Positions 45,185 through 58,300 of a stretch of 64,000 nt of DNA are shown here, in pieces. The first letter of the stretch is position 1, and each line of letters begins with the position of its first letter. Made by a program: the position numbers and the translations under genes. The notes beneath the pieces are model-generated. The model was not told where the DNA came from and did not search any database. It saw only the letters and a program-made list of their open reading frames with translations. Source of the stretch: Amorphophallus konjac (lineage: Eukaryota; Streptophyta; Magnoliopsida; Alismatales; Araceae); the NCBI GenBank assembly GCA_022559845.1, contig CM040118.1, forward strand, positions 264,701,519 to 264,765,518, in the 5' to 3' direction.

Positions 45185-48100
45185 TCATGGCCGCCGAAAG
45201 ATATCTTCAAAGGCCAGAAGACCAACATAGGGGGCGGCTCCTAACTCATGAAGGCGCGCTTCCTCCTCCTGAAGCCTCATGGACAGGTCCTGGAAAGACA
45301 TCACCCGACCCTCCAGTGAAGCCACCTCCTCGGTGGACTGTGGCCGAACAGAAGATAATTGCTGCAGCTCGGCCCGAAGTTCAGTGAGCTCCGCCTCCAA
45401 AACGGCTACCCGTTTCTGGATAGCCTCCTCCCGCTGAATAATACTCTGTAGCTCGGCCTGGCGTTCATCAAGTGTCAGCGTTAGTTTTTCCACCTCGGAT
45501 TTGCATTCCGACCTCTGCAACTTCAACGCCGTCAGCCTGTCAACCATGATTCGTGCTAGGAAGTCTCTCCGATGCACGAATTTCAATAAAAGCAAGACCC
45601 GCTGAGCCCATATGTCCAAAGGGCAGCCCATGGCTTGCAGCCCAGCGGTGAGGCGATTGGCAATTTCCTTCAGCTGTAGATATGTCAAGCCAGGCTGAGA
45701 CTCTACCAGCTGGCGTAACATGTCCAGATGCTGCCAGACGAAGCTGTCGGGAGAAGTAAAGCCAAAGGAAGCAGATGCGACGACTTCGAAAGTCACCTCT
45801 CCGTCAATATCTGCCCATAGTCCAATGCCCGCTTGGGAGGACGAAGAAGGCAAATCTGCCGAAGGAGCTAGCCGGTATCTCTCTGTACTCCCCTGCTGGA
45901 CTGAAGACTCCTCCTCTGCTGCTGCCTCGGGAGCTACACCTTGAACATCCACAGGAGGAGAATCAATGAGTAATGGGGTTATCTCTGCAATGGAGGCTGC
46001 ACCTTCAGCTGCTCTTTCTGGTGATGGGGACAGAGGTGCCTTAGACTGTGTAGGCAGGAATTCGGACTCTGCAGCCACTATGGCAGGAATTGCTAACTCG
46101 GGCGCAATTGACATTACTACGGCCGGTATGAAAGCAGAGCTCCTAGCCGGATCTGTTTCGGCTCTAAGATCTGAAGCCCTAGCAGGGATGACGCTTTCTT
46201 CTGCAGCCCCCAAGTCTAATGATGCCAAGTCTGTCGAGGACTGTATCCGCACTGGCACAGGGCGAATGATCTCAGGAGCCCCCGTGCAAGTTAAAGGCAG
46301 AAAAGGAACAATAGCCAAATCTACAAGGGAAATGTCCATGAAGGATGTGGAGGTGGCCGAGGTAGCAGCAACAATACTCTGAGACCAAAGCAAAGCGACC
46401 TTCAGCACTAAATAAAAGAAACAAATGAAGCAGCATATATGATGAACAACCCACCTTTGGAGCAGGGTCCGCACCCTCAAAATGGGGCGAAAGAGAAGAA
46501 AGTTCCGTAGCCGAAATGGCGAGTGGTGGAGTTATGTCAATCTCAGTATCGAGCCCGGCAAACTCCTCCTGGAATTCTTCCTCAGGGGATAACACTGATA
46601 GTTCGGCGGGTCGAAGAGACAGAACACCTTTCGCAAATGCAGGAGGGGCTTCTGATTCGGCAATACCTTCTCCTTCGCTGTCGCTGAAATCTACTTCCTC
46701 CTCATGGGAGGCGACCTGGGAGCTGCCCGAAGATATTTCCACACTAGCTATATGCTGGGCCGGTACCTCTAAAGTATGGCGGGATGTAGATCGAGTGATT
46801 ATGCGTCTGGCCGGAATAGTACTCTGCTTTGGCCGAGTCTTGTGACCCTCCTGTGGTCGAGGCAGCTCTTCTGTCATTATCATGGCCTCGGCTTGCTCCC
46901 CGACTGCCACTGCTACAAGAAAAGAAAACTTCTGAGAAGTATAGCAAAGAAAATAACGGAAGTATGAGACAAATGGAAAAAGCACATTTACCCTCCTCCT
47001 CGCCAGCCGGGGTGGGAGAAGGCAGTCTTGTGTCCGTCTCCACAGGCGCTTCAACCTGCTCCTGGGTTGTATCAGATAAAAAGAAGCTCAGCCTCAAAGA
47101 ACTCCCTAGGAGATTGGTCAAGATGACAAAGGAAGTTCCAGCTACAAGCTATCACCGTCACCTTCGGCAGATGCCTGTGCGGCCTCCCTCTGAGATGCGA
47201 ATGCGTCAAATGAAGGGATATCCGGAAGAGGGGTTCCAGCTTCCTTCGCAGTCAAAGCCGACTTCCGGGTCCGAGCAACCTTGGCCTTCTTAGCCTTGGC
47301 GACTGCAACCTTCACCACAGAAGGCTTCCTCTTCTTGCCCGGAGGCAGGGGAGTGGTCGTAGGTGCTGCTTCAGGAATTTCAAAGTGGGCAGGTTTCTCA
47401 GCTTGAGCAATTATCTTCCTGTAAAGCCCCTGCCGCTTTATGTCTGGTCTATCTGTACGAGACGCGAGAAAGGCAGTCATAGTCAACATATGCAAAACAT
47501 GACAATAAGAAGAAAGAAGCCATGATCAAACAAACAAGGAGCACACCTGCTAGGCCGTCATAAAATGTGGAAAGCGGCCAATACATATAAGCTACCTCCT
47601 TTGATCGGGAGGCGGCCTCCATCACGAGCCAGCATACATCGCCAATAGTCTGACACTTCTCCGTCAGGGCGGCCAAGTCCTTATGGCCATGGAAATCAAG
47701 GCAATGAAATAGGCCGAGGTAATCTATGCACCAGGCGTCAACATAATGAAAAGAAACAAAAAGCTGCTTATTTAGAATAACAGCTACCGGGCTCTCCACT
47801 GTCAGCCCGTGGACATTTAACAGTACAAAAATCCAGGAGGTGTGCTGATAATATGACTGGGTGCGGTCCTCCCTCCGCACAAAGGTCCTATAAGGATGAA
47901 ACCTGTCTGTCGGACCCCTCCAAGAAGTAGCCTTCGAAAGTGGTTCCTCCGAGGGGAATGGATACTGCACCTCCAAATGAGTGTCCCCTATGTGGCCCAG
48001 CTGTCTCAAGTCTCTGGTGAAAGTGTCCACATCAACTTCAGAAAAGACAGGAGTGGGTAGTTCCGCACCCGCCTCCTTCAAAGACCGGCGGGTAGCGATA

Positions 48101-50358
48101 TAAGCTTCTGCCTCCCTCTGGTGCTGGGAATAAAGCCTCCTCAGATGAAGCTCGTCAATATCAAATACAGGCCCTGATTGCCGCTTCAAAAAGGAGCGCT
48201 CGGCCACATCCCAGAAAGCGCCTCTGCCATCTTTATAAAAATTGGTGCGTATGTTCCACCACTTGATATAGTCTGATGAGACCCGAGGGAGACGATTGGA
48301 GACGGTCGGGACCCTGAAAGTTGTGTCTTCCCGACGATGAAAGAAATCCCACCATATCCGACCGTCGCCGGCAATACTGGACCCGTGCTTGGCCCGGCTC
48401 TCCAGAGGAAACTGAGCAATCGATGGAGGGATATGCTGGTCGTAACCAAAATTTCTGCCAAAGCGGAAGGGATAATAGGGCTCCAAAATGAGCAGGCCCC
48501 CCTTCCTGAAAACTAATACACTGGGCCGTATGGCCATGGCCCACCTCACCAATTCTGGTTCTAAAAGAGGCCGGGTGGCGGCGACCCCCGAAATAGGATG
48601 GACATAAGCCTCCACCTCCTCCATTTTGCACTCCCTCTGGGGGTCCACCAAGGGAGCTGAACCTGCTGCCAAGCTCCAAAAGTGAATGCTGCCGGGTGCG
48701 TCTATAGGCACTCTTATTAATCTACCCCTCATCTTGAACAGCTGTTCCGAGAAAGGACCAGGTTCAGCGCTAGCGAACTCAATCATACGAGGGAGCAGTG
48801 TGTCTGACTGCAAAGTTCTCGGGGCCAGCTCAGGGAAAATGCTGCAAACCCAGGCATTGAAGAAATGAAAGGGACCCACGGTCCTCGAAGAGCGGGGAGT
48901 CCGATGTCTATGCAAGTCCCCCAAGGATTTGTAAACTAAACACAGAGCCACTGGGCACAAAGACAATCGCATCCCCCAAGCCATCTGGCATGCCGGATAT
49001 ATAGCCTCTGGTCTAATAATCGTCTCGTCCCCTTGAGGGAGAGCGAAAGTGCATAGCCAGAAAGTCAAATAGGCTGCACAATGGGTGATGGGATCAACCC
49101 CTGCTGGGTTCGGGCCATCCGCGTCTGTCCGGCGCAATGAAGCTGGCAGTGCTGACTTGTAACGGGGGGCCCTGACCTGTTTACCGGAAGTCAGCCCTAC
49201 GGAAGGAAAGTCTGCGTACCTCAAGGGACCCCCGAAGAAATATTGTATCCACTGCCCCACACGGACTCTCAGTCGGCTGCTCTTTTCCCTGGCTTGATAG
49301 CCTTTGGAGGACCCCCTACTGTAGGCCAAACAGATGGACCGGTAAGCTTTCATCAGATACCGGTATGCATAACCGAAGGAATAGCGGCCCTCTCCATTAG
49401 AGGCGTCCTTGATGGAATCGTCCAGGCAGACCTCCTCATATGGCTCTCCGTCCATGGGTAGGCCAGAAAGCTGCGATAAACTCCAGAGGTCGAGGGATGT
49501 CTCGCCTTCCGCCGTATAGAATGTATTGAACTGTGGGCAGAACACTTCAAGCATGCCGCAACACAATCCCCGAGAGACGGGATAGCGGAACCTGGAGGCA
49601 AACACACTGTGGTATACCCCAGCTCTAACCAATAGAGGGGCATATTCCTTCAAAACATATTCTGTGAATTCCACTGCTCCAACCCTAAAAAGATGGGCAT
49701 CTGTCAATTTGGCATCTCCAAACCAGCCGGCAGCCATCTGATATTTAAACTGAACGGCCAGGCAGTTAAGAACAAATGGCTCGTCCCTATAACCCCACTT
49801 CGCAGGCGCCAAAAAGAGTCCGAATGAGGTCTTCTCTCGGTGGACACGGCTAGTTGTATGGTCCCACCTTGTAGGGGTGAATTCTGGGGCCCGGGTCAGC
49901 ATCTTCTTCTCGGGTTCTAAATCAGAAATGCCCAGCACAGCATTCCAGTCCCTCTGTTCACCTGGGAGATATATGGCTCGGGCTCGATAGACAGAGCCCT
50001 TCATGCTGTCTCTATCGGCAAGTATTGCCGCCTCCACGGAACGGGCAATAATAACATCCCGCATTCCGCGTATAGTGAAAGTCCGAACAAACGGCAGCAA
50101 ATGACGATCCTTCGGCAAGTCCGGGTGGTAGTCAGCAGCTCTCCTGAATTCAGTACCTTCCAGGGAAGAATAAACTTCAGCGGTCGATACGGTGTCAGTT
50201 TCAGAATCGGAAGATTCGTCGACACTAGCAATCTGGTCATAGCCAAAGCTCAGGCTGTATAAATTCAACCAGTTGACTTTGGCCCGAGATATGTCCGGCT
50301 GAGCCGATGAACTTGTTCCAACGGCTCCGGAAGATGCAACAGCAGAACTGGAAGCCAT
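45185..50358 (-). CDS. Antisense five-exon plant-mobile-domain gene of the Tat element
   Basis: Exons by GT/AG reading: 50358-47547, 47452-47162, 47105-46992, 46912-46455 and 46378-45185. They join in one frame of 1,622 codons plus stop. Exon 1 (about 937 residues) contains FVRTFTIRGMRDVIIARS, LWSLSQLSGLPMDGEPYEE, and HCAAYLTFWLCTFALP followed by AWGMRLSLCPVALCLVYKSL, the pattern of the plant mobile domain (aminotransferase-like, PF10536). Exon 2 is basic (KKRKPSVVKVAVAKAKKAK), a likely nuclear signal. Exon 4 is acidic; exon 5 ends in about 200 residues of coiled coil. TTTCCTGACTGCAG a few bases before the ATG may be the acceptor of a leader intron. Such antisense genes are known from Tat elements; their role is not settled. 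Intron 2 (56 bases) is short and least certain. Confidence 0.8.
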
Positions 50359-50689
50359 GTCAGCACCTGCAGTCAGGAAAAGACAGGAAAAGAAGCATCA
50401 GAAAGATGAATGGGCATGAAACAATAAGACGAACAAATTCTCAAAAAATTTCGGCAGCATCTCCTCTTGTCCGAGATATGCCCAAGAAGAATAGGGAGTC
50501 ACCCACCAAGAGGGAGTGATCCCGAGCATAAAATGGGATTCAATCCCATATATGTAGCGAACCTACCCCAAAAAATCGGCAAAGAAAGGGGGGGGAAATG
50601 ACGCTCTCGGGGGGGAAAGCTCACAGCTCACCGCCACCGCCGAGATGAAGAGAGAGAAAGGGAGGTAAGAAATGAGGGTAAAAGCCCTC

Positions 50690-50829
50690 TCACAGGTTTA
50701 AAAAGAAGAGGAGGAGGTGCTTCTCGGCGCGAAGAAATGCGCGCCGGGAACCTCCCCTTCACCAAAGGAAAAAGGCGCGCCGAGAGCAGCACGCGCCGAG
50801 AAGCAACCGCCGAAAGCCCTCGCGCCGGG
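50690..50829. repeat. GC-rich repeat with CGCGCCGAGAAG/CGCGCCGGG motifs, left part
   Basis: GCGCCGAG and GCGCCGGG motifs recur about every 30 bases. The same motif family resumes at 61537-61640 on the other side of the nested element, so the insertion split this repeat, and it appears again at about 63590-63760. Confidence 0.75.
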
Positions 50830-52592
50830 TGTAGATCTATTTAAAATCCACTTAAGAAAAATATTAAGAACAAGCAAACAATAAACAATAGTGGAGATAA
50901 AACATGCACGAGGTGCACAAGAGGAGTTTGTGATCGCCAGAGACACGAGGCCTCAAAATATAACAATAAAAATCATGGAGGGATCGCGAAGAATACCTTG
51001 AAAGTGCGGGGTGATGTGAGTGCTCCTTTTCTCTTCAAAATCGGCCGGCCGATGAAGAGAGTCTTTCAACTTTGGTTACCCTTGCAAAACAAAGACAACA
51101 ACACCAAAAGATATGGATTAGAAATAATGTGTGTGTAGCATCAAATTCATAATAGAAAGGTGAGCATGATAACATATGAAATACACACCTTAAGGGGATT
51201 GCCCTTAAACCCCTATGCAAAGAGGGTGGGAGATGTATGATGCATACAAATAAAAAAATAATGGAAGTGTGCAAGAGTTGCACTATGGGGAGATCTCAAT
51301 GTGATGGTTGAGAAAAAGATCAATAAAACAATGATGCATGCATGATTTATGAACTATGAAAAATAAAGGATAAAGGGGAGATAAGATAAAAATCTTGTTT
51401 GTGGCCCCTTTGGCTTGAATGTTCGATGGAGAGAAACTTCAAAAGATGGGATGATGACTTGATGTGAAGAAGCCTCCTTAGCCGATGCCACCTTCGGTTC
51501 CGTGGGAGGGAGAAAAAGAGAACAGAAGAAACAAAAACACAGAAGAAGAAGAAGAAGAAGCGGAAGAAGAGAAAAAAACCAAAAATCCAAGCAGCCGAAC
51601 GGGGCCGAAGCAGGAGAATAAAAACCCCCCTTAACAGAGCTACCGAAGTTCTATTAAGGATAGAAGAAGAGATAAGAAGGAAAGAGTCCAATGGAGGAAA
51701 AGATAAGAATGGGCAAGGTGACCAAACGAAGTAGGAGTCTTTCTGGGAAAGGCTGCATCCGTTCGGAGCACAAAGGTGAAACACGACTTGGATAAGGGCG
51801 TTAATTAAAGAATTGACGACCTCTCCAAAGGGCGTTAATTAAAACACGACTTATATAAGGGCGTTAATTCAAAAATCAAATTTTGGAATTTATTTGAAAA
51901 GTTGTAAAACACGTCTGAGCCAAAGGCGTTAATTAAAAAACGCCCTAACAAAAGACGTTAATTCAAAATATTCAAAATAGGGCTATTTTTCATTTCTCAA
52001 TATTATTTTCCCATTTTTTAGGTGAAGGTGCATCTCGTCGCCCTGATTCCAACGACTATTTTTGCGAATTTTTCTGACACCCGGAAGGTCACCAAATCAC
52101 CTCTGGAAGGGGTTGAAAAATAATATTAAAATATTTGATTTGAAAATCACGCCCTTACCTACGGCGTTACTCATTTTTTTTTGATTTTTTTGTTAAAAAT
52201 AACGCCTTATGCTAAGTCGTTAATTCCCGAAAAATTCCGAAAAATTCTCAGAAAAATCCAGAAAAATAGGAATTTGATAGAAATGACGCCCTGGAAATAT
52301 GTCGTTAATTTTTTTAGAAACGCCCCATGTCAAGTCGTTATTTAAAAGACGCCCCACGTCAAGTCGTTATTTCAGAAAAATGGGGAAAAATGCCCAGAAA
52401 AATCCAGAAAAATCAAGAAAAATCCAGAAAAATAGGAGAAAATAGAAAAAAATAAGAAAAGGGTAAAAAAAGGAAGAAACCCAAGAAAAGTGAGAAAAAT
52501 CACTCAAATAGAACTAATTTGAGGGTCAAAATGGGACATTACAAGGCAATATGAGATGTACTCATAATAACGTCAATTTTGGCGTGTCTACA
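50830..52592 (-). repeat. 3' LTR of the non-autonomous element
   Basis: 1,763 bases, TG...CA, bounded by a terminal inverted hexamer (TGTAGA/TCTACA). It contains the palindromic TATA box CTTATATAAG near 51850, AT-rich runs and an array of ACGCC...CGTTAATT units at about 51790-52375. Confidence 0.95.
51790..52375 (-). repeat. Array of short imperfect inverted repeats in the 3' LTR
   Basis: Units of about 23-25 bases follow ACGCCC-N(8-12)-GGCGTTAATT or close variants. Examples begin at about 51906, 51934, 52143, 52200, 52284, 52320 and 52350. Half-units GGGCGTTAATT occur at about 51800, 51830 and 51860. The same array is in the 5' LTR at about 60724-61310. Confidence 0.8.
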
Positions 52593-52607
52593 GCTGCCCC
52601 GCCTTGG
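52593..52607 (-). other. Polypurine tract of the non-autonomous element
   Basis: The minus strand reads CCAAGGCGGGGCAGC directly before the LTR start TGTAGACACGCC, the expected place for second-strand priming. Confidence 0.6.
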
Positions 52608-55386
52608 CGTCTGCTTTGCAAGGGAGCAGAGCAAACTGAAAAGTAGATGCCAAGGTGTGATGAGACACGCAATCGACATCACTTGATGAGAATTGAAATC
52701 AAAAGCTCGAGATGAAGCAAATCTCGGGAAATCCAACGAAATCAACAATGTTTGGATAAAGGGGGAGATGTGCACGAGGGCACGAAGGAGATAAAATAAA
52801 TGATCAACTTCCAGCGCGGTGGAAGTACCTCAGGTCACAAACCTGCAAGGTTTCACCATTGGGGAGCGGTTACCAGCCAGTGGACGTGCTGCAGCCAAGA
52901 TGGATCAAAGGGAAAAGGATTAAAATAAGATGATAAAAATCCAAACAGGGAGCTTTCGAGAAAATGACCCAAAATAGCGTCAAAACGAACTGAGGACTCA
53001 ATTCGGCATGGAATATCTCATATTGAAGATCAAGATCAATTTGACCCACAAAACAGCTTATCAGAATGATTTTCCAACAATTGATTCAAATTCCTACATG
53101 GATGCATGCTGGGCTAAAGGGAAAAATTAAAACAAATAAAAATATAAGATAATCAAGGATAATATTGTTAAACTGCCAAGACTGGGTCAAGAAACCAATT
53201 CTGCGAGCTGATACTAAGCCGAAGCCCGTTTATCCACGCACCAACTCGTAAAAAGGGAACCATCGTCCCCAGTCTTGGACGGCTCAACGGCCTATCCGTG
53301 TGACTAAGACTTCTCTGGAATCATCATTATTTTTGATGAAGGGGAACTCAAATCCCAGATTTACCAAAGCCACAAGGTCCTTGATATAATCTAGTAACAT
53401 ATGTAACATATAGTAGAATGCATACAGGGAGATGGTGATATCAATAAGCATGGGAACTGAGAAATGAGCTGCAAGCACCGTGGGACTTTGATGATGATGC
53501 CCAGTCGGCGGGACCAAGAGCTTCTTATCCTGCGCTCAAAAATTCATTAGCCAAGATATAAAAGATAACAAACAATGAAGAAGGCATTTAAGCATAGCAA
53601 TCATCAAAGCATCAATTATAGCATGTATATGGCATGAATAGCATAAGTCAAATCATAGCATTGTTTGTTGTTTTATCATGAGGAGACAATCCGGCTAATC
53701 AAGATTTGGATGATCAGAGTGATATAATGCCCATCGGCGGAGTGATCAGATGAAATTAGCAGGAGTTGATTAAAAGAGATTTGGAGATGAATAATCATGA
53801 GATATGATAATCAGAATGATATAGGGAGATATAACCAAAATGATATAAGGAGATGATAACCAAAAATGCCCAGGGTGGCATGTCATGAGAATATTGGGAA
53901 GAATCAATAGATTGATAGCAATAAGTAGAGAGAGGACCCATCCCGTGCTTTTGGTCTCTGCAAAGCTGTTCCTGCAAAACACCATCAGAAAATACAATGC
54001 AAATTTTTAGATTCTAGAAATATGCAAAAAAAATTTTATGGATTTTGAAAATATTCAAAATTTTTTAGGAGATTTTAGAAATATTCAAATTTTTGTGGAG
54101 ATTTTAGAAATATTCAAATTTTTGTGGAGATTTTAGAAATATTCAAATTTTTGTGGAGATTTTAGAAATATTCAAATTTTTATGGATTTTGGACAAGAAA
54201 TATTCAATTTTTTTTGTTTGATTTTGGTTAGACATTGCTAAAGCAGCATCAAAGGGTGTTTTAAACCACTGGCTAGGGGTCCTTGTTCCTTCCCCTTTTG
54301 CTTAAAACTGCCCAAAGCCGGGCGTGCATTGAAAGTGGCGTCCTATAACCGACTGCCTATGGTCAACGGTGCCCCTACCAAGGTCATACCCGAGAAACAT
54401 TCGGTCTTGGAGGGAGAAGAGAAGAATAACTGGAGATAAGCTTTATACAGGATGGGAGATATCAAGACTTGAATTCCTTCCAAGGTGTTAACCCTCAAAG
54501 AGGTAGTCTGTTGTGCCGGGGCTTTGTGCCTTTAATTTTTAGACCCTTGACATGCATACGACCAGGATTTTCCCTGCGGGGACTTTGCCACTCTTGTCAT
54601 GCCATAATTCATAATTTTAAATTTATTGAAATTCTGATTTTCATAATAGCCCTTTTGGCGAGATGTATATCATGAAATTCATGTTTAGTTTGGGTCAGGA
54701 CTGCCCCTATTTGAGACTCCTCTCGTATTGGGGATTACCGAGGTTGGGTCATCTTATCCGTCAGTCTCTTGCCCTTGCATTCGGCCGAGTGAAGAAGAGA
54801 AAAGACTTTTAGATATACTCATGGCATGGCCAAAGTAGGGACGGTGTTTTAACCAAAGGAGCCGGCTAAGGACGTCGTGAAGTGTGTGAGGTGCCCAGCT
54901 GAGGGTTGCTCTTAACAAGCGGGGAGAGAATGTCGAATTCCCAGCACGGGTTTTTATTAACCAGAGGTGCTGCAAAAAAAATAAGCCTAAAGACTCTTTT
55001 TAACAATGATTTAATTTAACAAAAGCCTAAAATAAAGATCTAAAACACCACTCTTAATCTTGCTAGGAAGCACTTCATTTTGAAAATCATGCGTGAAGCA
55101 ATGAGGGAATGATATCATATAAATGCTTACTTACGCCAATATGTTACCTTGCAACCGTTGTAGAAGCAGCTGTCAGAGGCGAGGTTGATCATCGTGGGAT
55201 CTGTCCTCTTTGGCAGTCAAAAGGATTGGAAGCAAAGGATTTTGGGAGTGGCTTAACAAGAATGAGTGGTGCTCAAACCAGACTCAGACGAATAAGGAGA
55301 AAAGGAAAAGAGGCGAGGGCTAGAACTCCCTCACTAAGGCGCGGAGACCCTGATCACATGGAACAGTCTACAGAAGAAGCGGAAAA
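52608..55386. other. Non-coding 3' interior of the non-autonomous element
   Basis: About 2.8 kb without supported ORFs. A 29-base tandem repeat (GATTTTAGAAATATTCAAAT core) starts at 54071, 54100, 54129 and 54158. AGACTGGG near 53180 and CCCAGTCTTGG near 53269 form an inverted pair. No domain or RNA gene recognised. Confidence 0.6.
54071..54190. repeat. 29-bp AT-rich tandem repeat, four units
   Basis: GATTTTAGAAATATTCAAAT followed by TTTTGTGGA repeats every 29 bases from 54071; the last unit has TATGGA in place of TGTGGA. Confidence 0.9.
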
Positions 55387-58300
55387 TCAAGAAGAGGGGT
55401 GAGGACTAAAGCCTCGGAAGCAATGGGAGAAAGGGCAGATGCCCAAGGCAGTGGATGTGGAAGAAGTTGGGTCAGACCCAGAATTAGGAGGAATCAGAAG
55501 AAGAAATTGGTAGATGGAAAGAGGTGGATCCGGAGGGTCCGGAGGCAGAGGAGGAGAATCATGATAGGAGGAATCCGGAGGCTCCGGAGGAATATTGAAA
55601 GAAGGGATGCGATGCCCTGGGGAGAAATAGGGAAAAAGATGATGGAAAAGGAAGAAGAAAATGAAGGATGTGATGTCCCGGAGGAGTAGAAAGATGAATC
55701 GGAAGAAAGATGGAGGGTCTGGAGGTTCCGGGGGAATGAAATCAGGAGGGTCACGATGCCCTGGAAGATGATAGAGAGAATAAGACGGAGAATTCGGAGG
55801 TTCCGGAGGAAGGAAATGGAAAGGGGCACGATGCCCGGGGAAAAGATGGAGACAATCAGGTGGAGGATCCGGAGGTTCCGGAGGAAGAATATAGAAAGGG
55901 GCGCGATACCCAAGAGAGAGGAATGAAGGAGGATCAGGAGGAAAATCCGGAGGTTCTGAAGGTAGCAAATGAGAAGGGGCGCGATGCCCAAGGGGAAAAT
56001 CTGGAGGTTCCGGAGGAGGAAGGTGGAAAGGGGCGCGATGCCCGAGAGAAAGGTCCGGAGGTTCCGGAGGAGGAGAATGGAAAGGGGCGCGATGCCCGAG
56101 GGGAAAGTCCGGAGGTTCCGGAGGAAGAAGATGAAAAGGGGCGCGATGCCCGAGGGGAAAGTCCGGAGGTTCCGGAGGAGGAAAGTGGAAAGGGGCGCGA
56201 TGCCCGAGAGAAAGGTCCGGAGGTTTCGGAGGAGGAGAATGGAAAGGGGCGCGATGCCCGAGGGGAAAATCCGGAGGTTCCGGAGGAATAGAATCAGAAA
56301 GGGCGAGATGCCCAAAGAGGAGGGATAAAATTCCTGGAGGTTCCAAGGAGATAGCAGGAAAAGGGACGCGATGCCCCAAGGGGAGTGGACAAAAAGATGA
56401 ATATGAATAAGATGGGAAGTGCGGAATATCCGGCGGTGCCGGAAGGCGGGGAAGATACGGGTTTGGAAACCCGGGAAGCAGGAGGTGCAAATGTATGCAA
56501 AATGATGGATGTAATGAATGCAGTGAATGGAATGAATGAATGAATGAAAAATGCATGAAATTCAAAGAAGATGAAGAATGTGAAGGGTGAGAAGGTGAGA
56601 TCCTCCTCTTAACCCTTGGAATGGCCCATGAATAAAAGGTGGTGGAAATGGATGAATAGAAGATGGAACAAATAGGAGATGGCCCCTTAGCGCCAAGATA
56701 ACTGCCCCTCCACGGCAGTGAAAGTGTGTAGCCAATTGGCCCCATAAGAGGAGCTTCAATAAGTGGCAACTCCCTTGGAAGGCAAAGATCAACGATGTGA
56801 GGGAGTTGGGGAGTTGGAACGGGAAGCATCGTGTTGCCCATTGAATGTGGTATATATGGAAAGTTGAGCAAAATGGGCATTCGCCCCTTGTAAGGAATAA
56901 TGAATTTGGAATTCGAAAGTAGGAACAAGGGGTGCCCTGCCCGGCCCTTAGACGACATCAACGCCCGGCATTCTCCTCTGAGCAAGGGCAGCGGCTTAGC
57001 CTCTTCAATCGTGCTCGGTACAATAACCCGGATTGGCATCCGGCAAATGAATTCCTGTATCTTGAACGGCATAGCCACGGCCAAATCCTTCTTGCCCGGC
57101 TCTTGATCATCCTTGGCGCAAGTACTTATAGCAGCGCTCCCCTTCCGAGTAGTAAAGGGAGGTGAGGCAGAGGCGGAAGGCTTCATGAATGGTGGAGGTA
57201 TAATGGAAGGCGTTGGCAAATGGGTGAGCGTAAGCGGGGGTTCAAACACGTCGAGCTTCTCCCTTTGCTCGGAAGCAGTTGGGATTGGCTCGGGTGCAAA
57301 AAGGGGTGGATCCTGCTCGGGATTAGCCACGGGTAAGGGTAAAGGGTTGAATGGTGGAATATGCAAAGTGGGTTTTGGGGTTAAAGGCATAATGGAGGGT
57401 AATGGTGGGGAAATTGGGGAAGTGGAGGCCGAGGTGGAGGCTAATGGCATCATGGGGGGAGGTGTAATTGGTGGAGGATTAATGGGTGAAGGTTTGGTGC
57501 GTAGGAAATGCCGGACAGGGCGAGCGATGTTAGGAGTGGGAGTGGGAATGGGAAGAGACTCAATAGGCGCCGGCGCGGGCGATTGGAATATCGACCCATC
57601 GTCATAACACCAACTAGTCTCGTAAACAGGGGTTGAATTAGGAGTGGTTTCCTCCTGAGCAGGGGGTTCATCGAATGAAAGTGGGGAAAGAGGAGAGTTA
57701 AGGAAACTCGGAAGGGGTGCCTGCGGAGCTTCATCATCCTCGTATATTGCCTCAGATTCTTCAAATGCCGGCTCTTGCTCACTTGAAATGCCGAAGTCAT
57801 AATCATCCCTCCTGTCTTTCCATTCTCTCTCCATCTTTGTAATCTCATCCAGAGCGGCATGGAGAGGATTGATCGGAGTAGGAGGAGCTGTGACCCTCTT
57901 TAATTGTTCCTCCATCAAAGTAATCTTATCAAGCAGAGATTGTTGGAGGGGTGTGGCTTGAACTACAGAAGGTTGGCAGGGCATTGAAGGAGGAGCCGTA
58001 TAAAGAGGCCGTGGAGGTGGATTAAAGGGCCGACCCATAGAAGAACCCGGATGGGCCGGATTGCAATGAATAAATGGGCCATGGGGCCATGAGGGAGGAG
58101 GAACAGAAGGAGGCGGGTGATGGGCCACCCGAGTAGAATGAACAGGAGGAGATGGGTAATGGGCTACCCGATCAGGATTGGAAGGAGGAGGGGGGTGATG
58201 GGCCACCCGTGTAGAATTGGAGGGAGATGGGTGATGGGCCACCCGAATAGAATTGGAAGGAGGTGGGTGATGGGCCACCCGTGTAGAATTGGAAGGAGGG

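Noticed and set aside
51347..51784. 145-codon minus-strand ORF, present in both LTRs (also 60281-60718)
   Set aside because: It lies within the LTR, is rich in Phe/Ser from CT-rich DNA, and its repetition simply reflects LTR duplication.
55399..56328. Plus-strand ORFs of RRFRRRKVERGAMPE type
   Set aside because: Antisense shadows of the 54-bp coding repeat of the minus-strand ORF.
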